From: Bin52 sp965243345
Lineage (GTDB): Bacteria; Pseudomonadota; Alphaproteobacteria; Thalassobaculales; Thalassobaculaceae
Length of the DNA: 64,000 bases
NCBI GenBank assembly: GCA_965243345.1
Contig: CBDEUR010000003.1
Span: forward strand, 1,302,001 to 1,366,000
Reading direction: 5' to 3'
The notes under the pieces are model-generated. The model was given only the letters and a program-made list of their open reading frames with translations. It was not told the DNA's origin and ran no database searches. Both the position numbers and the translations under genes were made by a program. Below are positions 8,330 to 16,797 of this stretch, one piece after another; position 1 is the first letter of the stretch; each line of letters opens with the position of its first letter.

Positions 8330-9568
8330 ATGGCGTGCGTTTCCCGGAAATGGACGATTTTGGCGGCGGCAGGCTTGCTCCTGGCGACAGTGACCACGAC
8401 AGCCCGGGCTCAGGATGCCGGACCGATCCGTCTGGGCCTGATCGATATCTACAGCGGCGGCGTTGCGTTCATTGCCGAGAGCATTCGTACCGGCTTCGAG
8501 ATTGCCCTGCAGGAAGCCAATGACGCCGGTGGTGTCAACGGCCGCATGTTCGAACTGACCACCGCCGATATGGGAGGCAGCGTCGAAAAGGCCGTCACCG
8601 AAGCACGACGCATGATTCTCGAGCAGGATATCCGGTATGTCACGGTGGGCATCCACAGCGGCGCAGCGGTCGCCGTCGGCAGCCTTGCCAAGGAACACAA
8701 GGCTCTGGTCGTCGGCGGATTTGCCACCAGCAAGCGCCTGACCGGATCCGAGGGCCATCGCTTTGTCGCCCGGGCCAATCTCAGCACCGTCGAGATCGGA
8801 CGGGTGATGGCCGAATTCATCAAGGACCGTCCTGATATCAAGTCCGTGGCGACGATCGCGCCGGACTACGAGTATGGCCAGCACTTCGCCGCCGATTTCG
8901 TTGCGCATCTCGAGACCGTGCGACCCGATGTCCAGGTTGTTCGCCAGGAATGGCCAAAGTTCGGAGCGACCGACTTCGCGCCGCACGTTACCGCCTTGCA
9001 GGCCCGGCCGGCAGACATGGTGGTCGCCGGCGTTTTCGGAGGCGACCTGATCAAGTTCCTGAAATCGGCACAGGACTTCGGCCTGTTCGACGGCGATACC
9101 GAACTGTTTGTCCACGGCCTTGACATCGGCAAGCTCGGTTCGATGGAAGCACTGCTGCCTGAAAATGCCTTCGGAACCCTCTGGTATCCATTCTATGCGC
9201 TGGATTCAGCCAAATCCCGGGAAATCGAGCAGGAAGCCAGCCAGCGCATGGGCACCTATCCAACAGGGTCCGTTCCTGTCGGATATGTCGCCGGCAAGAT
9301 GATATCGGAAGCGATCATCCGCGCAGGTGGCGCCGAAGACGTCGAGCGGGTTGTCGATGCCCTGCAGGATGTGCAGTTCGAGGGGCCAACGGGTGCGGTC
9401 ATGATCAGGGGCTGTGATGGCATGGCGCTTTATGATTTCTATGTCGGCCGGGTAACGCGCGACCCCGGACTGCCCGACGGCGTGGGTGTCGATGATCTGC
9501 GCACCTACAACGTCAAGTCGATCGCGCGGAGTTGCGAGGACATTGCCGAGGCACGCAAGAAGTCCTGA
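8330..9568 (+). CDS. LIV-type periplasmic substrate-binding protein
   Basis: 412 residues from ATG 8330, about six bases after an AGGGAGGA ribosome site; an ATG at 8324 abuts that site and in-frame codons back to 8210 lack one. Residues 1-27 form a signal peptide (KWTILAAAGLLLATVTTTARAQ). The mature part has the type I binding-protein fold: IRLGLIDIYSGG, NDAGGVNGR, EQDIRYVTVGIHSG, and a second-domain start IAPDYEYGQHFAADF. It delivers the ligand to LivHM. It is divergent from livHMG and followed five bases later by livF. The ligand pocket cannot be read reliably; amino acids, amides and aromatic acids are all known ligands of relatives. Confidence 0.88.
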   Translation: MACVSRKWTILAAAGLLLATVTTTARAQDAGPIRLGLIDIYSGGVAFIAESIRTGFEIALQEANDAGGVNGRMFELTTADMGGSVEKAVTEARRMILEQDIRYVTVGIHSGAAVAVGSLAKEHKALVVGGFATSKRLTGSEGHRFVARANLSTVEIGRVMAEFIKDRPDIKSVATIAPDYEYGQHFAADFVAHLETVRPDVQVVRQEWPKFGATDFAPHVTALQARPADMVVAGVFGGDLIKFLKSAQDFGLFDGDTELFVHGLDIGKLGSMEALLPENAFGTLWYPFYALDSAKSREIEQEASQRMGTYPTGSVPVGYVAGKMISEAIIRAGGAEDVERVVDALQDVQFEGPTGAVMIRGCDGMALYDFYVGRVTRDPGLPDGVGVDDLRTYNVKSIARSCEDIAEARKKS

Positions 9569-9573
9569 TCGTC

Positions 9574-10275
9574 ATGCTCGAAGTCCACGAACTGGAGACC
9601 GCCTACGGCAGTAGCCAGGTTCTGTTCGGGGTCTCGCTTGATGTCGGGGAAGGAGAAGTGGTGGCATTGCTCGGCCGCAACGGGGCCGGCAAGACCACCA
9701 CCCTCTCCAGCATCATGGGCCTGGTACCGCCGCAGGGCGGACGCATCATGTTCCGGGACCGGCCGGTCATCGGTCTCGAACCCTACGAAATCTCCCGCCT
9801 GGGCATCGGCATCGTTCCCGAGAATGCCCGCCTGTTTGCCTCGCTGACGGTCGAGGAGAACTTCGAGACCGCCCGCCGCCCGGCCACGGACGGCCAAAGC
9901 CGGTTTGGTCTCGACGAGGTCCTGGACCTGTTTCCCGACCTGCAGACCCTGCTCGGAAGACGGGCCGGCATGCTGTCCGGCGGACAGCAACGCATGGTCG
10001 CGGTCGCGCGAACCCTGGTCGGCAATCCCGACCTGCTGCTTCTCGACGAGCCGTCAGAAGGACTGGCGCCACGGATCGTCGGGGCCTTGCTCGACCGGCT
10101 CAAGCATCTCCGTGCCACCGGCATGACGGTCCTGCTGTCAGAGCAGAACCTTCGGTTTGCCAACGAACTCGCCGATCGCGCCTATGTCATGGAAAAGGGC
10201 GAGATTCGATACACGGGATCGATTGCCGCACTGGCGGCAGAACCGGACATACGCCAGCGCTATCTGATGGTCTGA
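9574..10275 (+). CDS. livF: LivF-type ABC transporter ATP-binding protein
   Basis: 233 residues, the standard LivF size, from ATG 9574 just after the binding-protein stop. Walker A is GRNGAGKTTT, the signature LSGGQQRMVAVARTL, Walker B LLLLDEPSEGLAP, and the H-loop position carries Gln (LLSEQNLRF), as in many LivF proteins. VPENARLFASLTVEENF is also typical. With LivG from the divergent operon it would form the ATPase pair. It is followed 52 bases downstream by an acyl-CoA synthetase, suggesting that imported substrate is activated as a CoA thioester. Confidence 0.9.
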   Translation: MLEVHELETAYGSSQVLFGVSLDVGEGEVVALLGRNGAGKTTTLSSIMGLVPPQGGRIMFRDRPVIGLEPYEISRLGIGIVPENARLFASLTVEENFETARRPATDGQSRFGLDEVLDLFPDLQTLLGRRAGMLSGGQQRMVAVARTLVGNPDLLLLDEPSEGLAPRIVGALLDRLKHLRATGMTVLLSEQNLRFANELADRAYVMEKGEIRYTGSIAALAAEPDIRQRYLMV

Positions 10276-10327
10276 ACGACGGTGCTCGCACCGAGGCGGT
10301 CACCGTCCAGGATACAGGATCGACATC

Positions 10328-11863
10328 GTGGTCAGCACACACTCCCTGCAGGTTCCCGAAACCTATCGGCCGTTGACGGTATCGAGCGGAGTGCGGACTT
10401 CGGCTCTCAAGTGGCCGGATCGCGTGGCGTTGCGCCATGGTCATGTCGAACGGACATTTCGCGACCTGGTCAAGCGGATCGACGCCCTGGCGATCGCGGC
10501 CGGAACGTCACTCGGCCTCGAACCCGGGCAGCATGTCGGAATCCTGGCGCCCAACTGCATTGCCTATATCGAAACCGTGCTGGCCCTGTCCGACGCCGGC
10601 ATGCCGACCGTCACCCTTTCAGCCCGCCTGAACCGTGTCGAACTGACCGAAATCTGCAACGATGCCTGTATCAGGGTGCTGTTCGTTCATCCCGACTGCC
10701 TCGACGTCGCCGGCAGCGCCACATTCAAGACCGTTGAGCGTCTGGTGGTTTTCGGCCCGGAATACGAATCCCTGCTGCAACCAGGCGTTGGTGCCGGGTT
10801 TCTGCCGATTGCCGGCGAGTGGGACATATTCAGCATTCCGTTCACATCAGGCACCACCGGACGCCCGAAAGGCGTGATGTTGCCGCACCGGGCCCGGGCA
10901 CTGCTGTTCTACGCGATGGCGGTCGAGTACGGTTGCTTCGGTCCCGAAGACTCCTTTCTGGCGATCGCGCCGCTCTCGCATGGCGCCGGCCTGGCCTTTG
11001 CGATTGCACCGATATTTTTCGGCGGGACCTGCGAACTGGTCACCACCTTCGAGGCCTCCAGCGTCGTTGGCCGCCTCAGGGATGGCCGGTTCACCGGGGT
11101 GTTCATGGTACCGACCCATCTGCATGCGATCCTTTCCCTGTCCGACGACGTTCTGACCGCACACCGGAATGTCGCCCTGAAGAGCCTGATCAGCAACGCC
11201 GCACCGCTTTCGCAACGGGTCAAGGAGCAAGTCGTCTCACTGTGGGGCGATCATCTGTTGCACGAAACCTACGGATCGACGGAAGTCGGCATCGCCTGCA
11301 ACATCCGTCCGGCCGACCAGCTTCGCAAGCAGGGGAGCGTCGGACTGGCTTTCCCCAACTGCGCCATCGAATTGCGCGATCCGGACGGTCGGGAAGTTCC
11401 GGCAAACGAAATCGGCGAACTCTACACCAATTCTCCCTTCATGTTTTCCGGTTACTGGCAGCAGGGCGGAGTCACGCCTCCTCCATTGCAGGGTGGCTGG
11501 TTCAGCGCCGGCGACCTGGCTCGCAAGGATGAGGAGGGATTCATTCATATCGTCGATCGCAAGGACGACATGGTGATTTCGGGCGGACTCAACATCTATC
11601 CACGCCAGATCGAGGAAGTCCTGTACCGGCATCCGCAAGTCGCCGAAGCAGCCGTTGTCGGGGTGGCCGACGAGAAATGGGGAGAACGACTGCGGGCCCA
11701 CGTGGTCACGCGGGGTCAACCGGCACCGGATGCCGGCGCAATCATCGCCTACTGCCGCGATCACCTGTCCGGCTACAAGGTGCCGAGAGACATCGTGTTT
11801 GCCGAATCCCTGCCGAAGAATGCCACCGGAAAGATTCTCAAGCGCGCATTGCGGTTGCAATGA
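10328..11863 (+). CDS. AMP-dependent acyl-CoA synthetase/ligase (ANL superfamily)
   Basis: 511 residues from GTG 10328. Core motifs are present: the P-loop FTSGTTGRPKGVML (around 177-190), the A5-type motif ETYGSTEVG, the hinge region DRKDDMVISGGLNIYP, and the catalytic lysine in NATGKILKR near the C-terminus. The enzyme should adenylate a carboxylic acid and transfer it to CoA in the cytoplasm. It resembles medium-chain, benzoate or cyclohexanecarboxylate-type ligases, but the acid specificity cannot be read. It is in line with the binding-protein/livF operon and is the first of two such ligases in this region. Confidence 0.88.
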   Translation: MVSTHSLQVPETYRPLTVSSGVRTSALKWPDRVALRHGHVERTFRDLVKRIDALAIAAGTSLGLEPGQHVGILAPNCIAYIETVLALSDAGMPTVTLSARLNRVELTEICNDACIRVLFVHPDCLDVAGSATFKTVERLVVFGPEYESLLQPGVGAGFLPIAGEWDIFSIPFTSGTTGRPKGVMLPHRARALLFYAMAVEYGCFGPEDSFLAIAPLSHGAGLAFAIAPIFFGGTCELVTTFEASSVVGRLRDGRFTGVFMVPTHLHAILSLSDDVLTAHRNVALKSLISNAAPLSQRVKEQVVSLWGDHLLHETYGSTEVGIACNIRPADQLRKQGSVGLAFPNCAIELRDPDGREVPANEIGELYTNSPFMFSGYWQQGGVTPPPLQGGWFSAGDLARKDEEGFIHIVDRKDDMVISGGLNIYPRQIEEVLYRHPQVAEAAVVGVADEKWGERLRAHVVTRGQPAPDAGAIIAYCRDHLSGYKVPRDIVFAESLPKNATGKILKRALRLQ

Positions 11864-11902
11864 GCGAGTTCGGCGCCTGTCCGCCCGGACCCGCCTGAAT
11901 CG

Positions 11903-11922
11903 GCGTCGGCCGGGACCGACGC
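11903..11922. terminator. Hairpin between convergent genes, possible terminator
   Basis: GCGTCGG and CCGACGC form a perfect 7-bp stem with a 6-base loop between the convergent acyl-CoA synthetase and acyl-CoA dehydrogenase genes. There is no T-run, so intrinsic termination is uncertain. The placement between two gene ends is the main support. Confidence 0.35.
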
Positions 11923-12013
11923 TGCGAAGCAGGGTTGGCAGGACCATGGTGCCGATCGGGCGAAGGGCCGTGCGGGTGACCGATCCCGCGGGACGACGGA
12001 ACGGATATGCCAG

Positions 12014-13171
12014 TCAGTAGCTACGCGGCAATCCAAGGCGTTCGCCGAGAAAGTTCTTCACCATCTCGTTCGATATCGGACTGAACGGCCCGAGACGGGC
12101 ATCACGGAACAATCGTTCCATCGGACCGTCCTCGACCAGTCCACTTGCCGCCAGCACCCGCATGCAACGGTCAGTGGTGCGAATGGCGGTCTCCGAGGCT
12201 GCCAGTTTGGCCATCGCCGCTTCGACCGAACACGCGCGGTTGCGGGAAAGCAGCCAGGCTGCCTTGAACGTCAACAGCCGAACCTGTTCAAGTTCCGTCG
12301 CGGCTTCTGCAAGCGGGTGCTGCACCGCCTGGAATCCGCCAATCGGACGGCCGAAAGCAACCCGCTCGGTTGCATGTTGCACGGCCAGGTCAAGCGCAGC
12401 CGCGGAGATTCCAACATAGATCGCGGCCGACAGGATCCGTTCCTCATCGAGCGACGAGAGCAGCTGGTACCAGCCCCGGCCAGCCTCCCCAACCAGGGCA
12501 TCGGCCGGGGCCCGGGCCTCGTCCAGAAACACTTCACAGGTGCAACCCGCCCGCATGCCCATCAGGTCCAGGCGACGGATGGTCACCGCATCCTGCCGGC
12601 ACGGAGTCAGAATCAGGGACAGACCGCCGGCACGCTTGCCGTCTCGCACCGGTTCGGTGCGGCAGAGTACCAGGATCGCATCAGCGTCGTCGGCGAACGA
12701 CGTGTAGAGCTTCTGCCCCGTGACCGACCACTGGTTGTCCCGCATGGCGCCACGAGTCGACAACTGGAGGATATCGGTGCCACCGCCGGGTTCGGTCATT
12801 CCGAACGCCATCATGAAGTCGCCGCGGGCCAGTCGCGGCAGGTACTCTGCCTGCTGTTCCGGCGACCCGTATTCGCGAAACATGCGCGCCGTCATCGCGA
12901 TCAGTACCCAGTTGACCGCCAGTGACGGAAACTGTCGTGACAGTTCCTCGCACAGCACGGCCGACGTCATCACGTCCGCGTTGCTGCCGCCATGGTCTTC
13001 CGGGACCGACATGCCCAGCCATCCCAGCTCGGCAAACCGTTTCCAGAGTGCGCGCGGCACCCGGCGCGACCGGTCCATTTCGCGTATGCGTGTTTCCGGC
13101 AGTTCGCCGGCGAAAAACCGTCGAACGCTGTCCCGAAGGAGCCGGTGTTCCTGCGGCGGATCAAAATCCAT
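12014..13171 (-). CDS. Acyl-CoA dehydrogenase family protein
   Basis: 385 residues, the normal length. The N-terminal helical domain begins DPPQEHRLLRDSVRRFF, the flavin/substrate region is MAFGMTEPGGGTDI and WSVTGQKLYTSFADDA, and the C-terminal part has ERVAFGRPIGGFQAVQHPLAE. The Tyr-Glu-Gly-Thr segment carrying the catalytic base in medium-chain types is replaced by PFSPISNEM, so Glu is not there. A LDEERILSAA segment could place the base in helix G, as in isovaleryl- or long-chain dehydrogenases. It would oxidise an acyl-CoA and pass electrons to ETF. It is divergent from a second acyl-CoA synthetase across 130 bases. Confidence 0.87.
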   Translation of the reverse strand: MDFDPPQEHRLLRDSVRRFFAGELPETRIREMDRSRRVPRALWKRFAELGWLGMSVPEDHGGSNADVMTSAVLCEELSRQFPSLAVNWVLIAMTARMFREYGSPEQQAEYLPRLARGDFMMAFGMTEPGGGTDILQLSTRGAMRDNQWSVTGQKLYTSFADDADAILVLCRTEPVRDGKRAGGLSLILTPCRQDAVTIRRLDLMGMRAGCTCEVFLDEARAPADALVGEAGRGWYQLLSSLDEERILSAAIYVGISAAALDLAVQHATERVAFGRPIGGFQAVQHPLAEAATELEQVRLLTFKAAWLLSRNRACSVEAAMAKLAASETAIRTTDRCMRVLAASGLVEDGPMERLFRDARLGPFSPISNEMVKNFLGERLGLPRSY

Positions 13172-13301
13172 CGTCTGTTCCGCTTCGCCCTCCGCTGCGG
13201 GGTTACCGGCCAGGGACCCGCACGGCGAGGATCCGGATTCTTGTCATGACCGGCCATTCAGCCTACGGTTTTCGCGGTTCCGCACGCAACTCGGACTCGC
13301 C

Positions 13302-14849
13302 ATGAACCTGGGAATGACGCTCGCGCAGGCCGCACGGAAGTGGCCGGACAAGACGGCCCTGGTATTCGAAGGCCGGCGCTGGCGCTATCGTCAGTGGAAC
13401 CAGGAGGTCAACCGGGCTGCCAACGCCTTCGCCGCCCGGGGCATTGGCCGCGGCGACCGCGTCGCCTTCCTGACCTGGAACCTGCCGGAAATGGTCACCG
13501 GCCTGTACGCGCTGCTCAAGATCGGCGCGGTCCCGGTGCCGATCAACTACCGGCTGGCAGCCAATGAAGTCGCGTACATCATCAATGACTGCGCGGCGCG
13601 GCTGCTGGTTTTCGAGGAATCGCTGCGCGACCGGGTCGCGCCGGTCCGCGACCAGTTGTCCAGCCTCCAGGCACTGATCTATGTCGGCGACACGCCGGGG
13701 CCTGATGAAATCCCGTTCTCCGAATTCCTGGCACCGGCATCGGACCGGGAACCGGTACCGGGCGCCGGCCTCGATGACCCCGCCTTCATCATGTACACCT
13801 CGGGTACGACCGGTCTGCCCAAGGGTGTGGTTCGAACCCATGCGGCCGAGTTGTTCGGCGCCATGATCATGTCGCTCGAATGCGGCTTCCGGCACGACGA
13901 CTGCATTCTCAACAACAAGCCCCTGTTCCATATCGCCCAGTTGCAACTGCAGTTCGTGCCGTTCGTCCTGCTCGGCGGCATCAACGTCATGACGCGTGGC
14001 TTCGATGTCGAGGAAACGCTGTCCCTGGTCGACCAGGAGACTGTCACGGTCCTGCACGGCGTCCCGACACAGATGGTCATGATGGTCCAGGCCGATCTGT
14101 CCCGCTATTCGCTGCGTAGCCTGCGATGCGGCTTTTGCGGCGGTCAAACCCTGGCCGACGACGTGACCCGGCGCTGCATGGCCCTGTTTCCCGACACCTT
14201 CCTGAACATTTACGGCTTCACCGAGGGTTTGGCGGTCACCGCCTGCGATTACCGCGTTCGCCCGGACAAGCTCGGCAGCGTCGGTCAGGCCGCCGTCGGC
14301 ATGGACGTGCGCATCGTTCGCACCGGCGCCGACAGCGCGGAAGACCTGGCTGCACCCGGAGAAGTCGGCGAGCTGATCGCACGCGGTCCGAGCATCATGA
14401 AGGAGTATTTCCGGGCCCCGGAGAAGACCGCCGCTGCCCTGCGGGATGGCTGGTATTTCTCGGGCGACGCGGCATTCGCCGACGAGGACGGTTTTGTGAC
14501 CGTGATGGGGCGCATGGATCATACGATCAAGACCGGTGGCGAAAACGTGCACCCGTCGGAGATCGAGAACGTCCTGTTTTCCCATCCGGACCTGGTGGAT
14601 GTCGCCGTGGTCGGTCTGCCGAGCCGCAAATGGGGCGAGGTGGTCTGCGCGGCCGTTGTCACGGCGGACGGGTCGCTGAATTCCGATACCCTCGACCGGT
14701 TCTGTCGCCAGAGTCCCGACCTGGCCGACTTCAAGCGGCCACGGCACTATTTCGTTGTCGACAGCATTCCTTCCAATTCCACCGGCAAGGTTCAACGCGA
14801 CCAGCTGAAGGAACTGCTGTCGAACCTGTCCCCGACACCGCTTGATTGA
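13302..14849 (+). CDS. AMP-dependent acyl-CoA synthetase (long-chain type)
   Basis: 515 residues from ATG 13302; in-frame codons upstream fall in the divergent acyl-CoA dehydrogenase. P-loop MYTSGTTGLPKGVVRTHA, A5-like NIYGFTEGLAV, hinge GRMDHTIKTGGENVHPSEIE, and catalytic Lys in NSTGKVQRDQ. The overall pattern is close to CaiC/FadD13-like ligases. It should make CoA thioesters of a carboxylic acid and so duplicates the activity type encoded at 10.3 kb, perhaps for a different chain or a later pathway acid. The flavin-dependent oxidoreductase gene follows directly. Confidence 0.88.
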   Translation: MNLGMTLAQAARKWPDKTALVFEGRRWRYRQWNQEVNRAANAFAARGIGRGDRVAFLTWNLPEMVTGLYALLKIGAVPVPINYRLAANEVAYIINDCAARLLVFEESLRDRVAPVRDQLSSLQALIYVGDTPGPDEIPFSEFLAPASDREPVPGAGLDDPAFIMYTSGTTGLPKGVVRTHAAELFGAMIMSLECGFRHDDCILNNKPLFHIAQLQLQFVPFVLLGGINVMTRGFDVEETLSLVDQETVTVLHGVPTQMVMMVQADLSRYSLRSLRCGFCGGQTLADDVTRRCMALFPDTFLNIYGFTEGLAVTACDYRVRPDKLGSVGQAAVGMDVRIVRTGADSAEDLAAPGEVGELIARGPSIMKEYFRAPEKTAAALRDGWYFSGDAAFADEDGFVTVMGRMDHTIKTGGENVHPSEIENVLFSHPDLVDVAVVGLPSRKWGEVVCAAVVTADGSLNSDTLDRFCRQSPDLADFKRPRHYFVVDSIPSNSTGKVQRDQLKELLSNLSPTPLD

Positions 14850-14869
14850 GCGACCCGGCAGCAAGCCTG

Positions 14870-15862
14870 ATGCGCCTTTCCTACGTTTCGCCATTCAGCA
14901 CCGCCCCGCATCGTCGACATGCAACAGAGTACGCCGAACTGGCTGAGTCCTGCGGCTATGAGGCGGTCTGGATGCCGGAAGCGTTCGGCTCCGATGCGTT
15001 CACACTTCTCGGCCTGCTCGCCGGCAAGACCCGCCGCCTGCGACTGGCGACGGGAATCGTCAACGTGTATTCCCGCTCGCCGACGCTGCTGGCCCAGAGT
15101 TTTGCAACCCTGGACGAAATGTCCGATGGCCGCGCCATCATCGGTCTCGGTACCAGTGGCCCGATCGTCATCGAAAACTGGCATGGAAGCCGTTTCGAAA
15201 GTCCCCTGTCCCGCACCCGCGAAGTGGTCGACATCATTCGACTGGCGCTCTCCGGCGAGCGGGTTGACCATGACGGCGCACGGTTCCGGCTCCGCGGCTT
15301 CCGGATGCTGGTTCGCCCGGTGCAGGAGCGGATTCCGATCTACCTCGCGACGCTGAAAGCCCGCTCGGTACGCGAAACCGGCCGAATTGCCGAGGGCTGG
15401 CTGCCGACCCACGTGTCGGTCCGGCATCTGGAGCGCGTCCGTTACCCGTTATGCGCCGGCGCGGAATCGGTCGGGCGCAACCCCGACGAGATCGACATGG
15501 CAGCCATGACCCTGGCCGCGTGCAGCGAAGACGGTGACTCGGCGCGGGGACTGTGCCGCGAGCATCTCGCCTATTACATCGGCGGCATGGGGCAGTTCTA
15601 TCATGAGCTGATGCATGGCTACGGCCATGGCGACGTTGCCGACCGGATCAAGAGCGCCTGGTTGGCCGGCAACCGGACCCGGGCGGCCTCGGTCATTCCG
15701 CGTCCGGTCCTTGACGATCTGGTCATCGCGGGCACTCCTGCCGAGTGCCGCCGGGCGCTGGATGTCCGGAAACAGGCGGGATTTCACCACATCGTCGCCT
15801 TTCCCCCGCACGGTGCCGACGTCGAAACCGTGCGAACGACGCTGCGGGTGCTCGCCGGATAA
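14870..15862 (+). CDS. LLM-class (luciferase-like) flavin-dependent oxidoreductase
   Basis: 330 residues from ATG 14870, giving the usual MRLSYVSPF start; a TTG at 14846 overlapping the ligase stop would add eight residues, and neither has a strong ribosome site. The TIM-barrel bacterial luciferase family is shown by ELAESCGYEAVWMPE, RRLRLATGIVNVYSRSPTLLAQSFATLDE, and SDGRAIIGLGTSGP. The pattern is close to F420-dependent methylenetetrahydromethanopterin-reductase-like LLM proteins, though proteobacterial members usually use FMN. It may oxidise a CoA-linked or free intermediate of the local pathway. Its stop is only four bases from the end of a convergent MaoC-like gene. Confidence 0.8.
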   Translation: MRLSYVSPFSTAPHRRHATEYAELAESCGYEAVWMPEAFGSDAFTLLGLLAGKTRRLRLATGIVNVYSRSPTLLAQSFATLDEMSDGRAIIGLGTSGPIVIENWHGSRFESPLSRTREVVDIIRLALSGERVDHDGARFRLRGFRMLVRPVQERIPIYLATLKARSVRETGRIAEGWLPTHVSVRHLERVRYPLCAGAESVGRNPDEIDMAAMTLAACSEDGDSARGLCREHLAYYIGGMGQFYHELMHGYGHGDVADRIKSAWLAGNRTRAASVIPRPVLDDLVIAGTPAECRRALDVRKQAGFHHIVAFPPHGADVETVRTTLRVLAG

Positions 15863-15866
15863 TCGT

Positions 15867-16292
15867 TCAGCGCGGGACACGGACCTCGGTGCGGGCGTCT
15901 GCGACAGGTTGTCCATCACGGGTCAGCGTCTGATCGAGAACAACGAGGTCGGCGTCGGGATCACGGCGAACCTCGTGCACCACGCCGTCGATCCGCACGG
16001 TTTCACCGGCAAACACCATGGCGCGCATGCGGAACTCCAGTTTCCGGACAAACGCCGTCGGACCAAACGCGTCCACGGCCTGCCTGGCGAACAGGGCGCC
16101 ATAGATCTGACCGTCGACCACCGGGCCCGGCAGGTGCATCCGGTCGGTGTATTCACTGTCGTAGTGCAGGCGGTGCCAGTCCCAGGTCGCGCCGGCGTAC
16201 AGCACCAGGTCGACAATGGAGAAGGTCCTGTGTCCCGTTGCCAGCGATTGGCCGGGCTGCGCGATCGCCGTGTCCACGCGGGAGGTCGTCAT
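15867..16292 (-). CDS. MaoC-like hotdog hydratase, C-terminal-type half
   Basis: 141 residues, overlapping the upstream MaoC-like gene by four bases (ATGA). It has a single hotdog fold with TWDWHRLHYDSEYT (residues 36-49), where Asp38 and His43 match the Asp/His pair of R-hydratases, and GPVVDGQIYGALFARQ. It most likely hydrates an enoyl-CoA. It appears to be the catalytic partner of the preceding hotdog protein, as in two-gene 3-hydroxyacyl-ACP dehydratase-like (HadAB-like) or mesaconyl-CoA hydratase-like arrangements. The substrate is presumably produced by the acyl-CoA dehydrogenase nearby. Confidence 0.78.
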   Translation of the reverse strand: MTTSRVDTAIAQPGQSLATGHRTFSIVDLVLYAGATWDWHRLHYDSEYTDRMHLPGPVVDGQIYGALFARQAVDAFGPTAFVRKLEFRMRAMVFAGETVRIDGVVHEVRRDPDADLVVLDQTLTRDGQPVADARTEVRVPR

Positions 16293-16789
16293 CGGCCGGT
16301 CGCCAGCGGTTGGTAGACCAGGGTTTCGCGGTTGATGGCCAGCAATTCGCCACTGTCGTCACGGTAGCGCGCAACCGAGGTCACGAACAGTTGCGTACCG
16401 CCTCGGGAAGAGGCCCGCTCGCTGATGTCCTCGAGTGTCCAGGCAACCGAGATCCGGTCGGAAGGCAGGACCGGCCGAAAGAACTCGTAGGCATTGCCCG
16501 CCCGGATCATCCGGCACCCTTCCACCGGCAGGTCCCAGGCATGGCCAATATAGCCATGATCGTCAGGAGGACCGACGGCATACTGACAGGATTCGACAAT
16601 CATTGTCGGCGGTGCCACCAGTGCAGGGTATCCGGCCTGCCGGGCGTAGTCGTCGTCCCGATACAGCGGATTGTCATCGCCCAGCGCCAGGGCAAAGTAC
16701 CGGATGCCGGCGCGTCCAATCTCTTCCTGCGCCGGGTAGACCGCCTCACGGCCAATCCATGCCCTGAGTTCGTCGGTGAGCAACGACAT
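16289..16789 (-). CDS. MaoC N-terminal-domain (FAS1_DH-type) hotdog protein
   Basis: 166 residues from ATG 16789; an in-frame start further upstream would run into the RidA-like gene. The motif YFALALGDDNPLYRDDDYAR has Tyr where catalytic hydratases have His, which is typical of the non-catalytic or substrate-binding N-terminal half. VAPPTMIVES and the later SDRISVAWTLEDISERASSRGG also fit. It likely forms a heterodimer with the 141-residue partner encoded by the overlapping next gene. The gene is eight bases downstream of the triple-RidA gene, so the three form one operon. Confidence 0.78.
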   Translation of the reverse strand: MSLLTDELRAWIGREAVYPAQEEIGRAGIRYFALALGDDNPLYRDDDYARQAGYPALVAPPTMIVESCQYAVGPPDDHGYIGHAWDLPVEGCRMIRAGNAYEFFRPVLPSDRISVAWTLEDISERASSRGGTQLFVTSVARYRDDSGELLAINRETLVYQPLATGR

Positions 16790-16797
16790 GCGGCCGC

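Noticed and set aside
13263..14894. A 543-codon open frame on the minus strand
   Set aside because: Antisense to the second acyl-CoA synthetase; no motif of its own.
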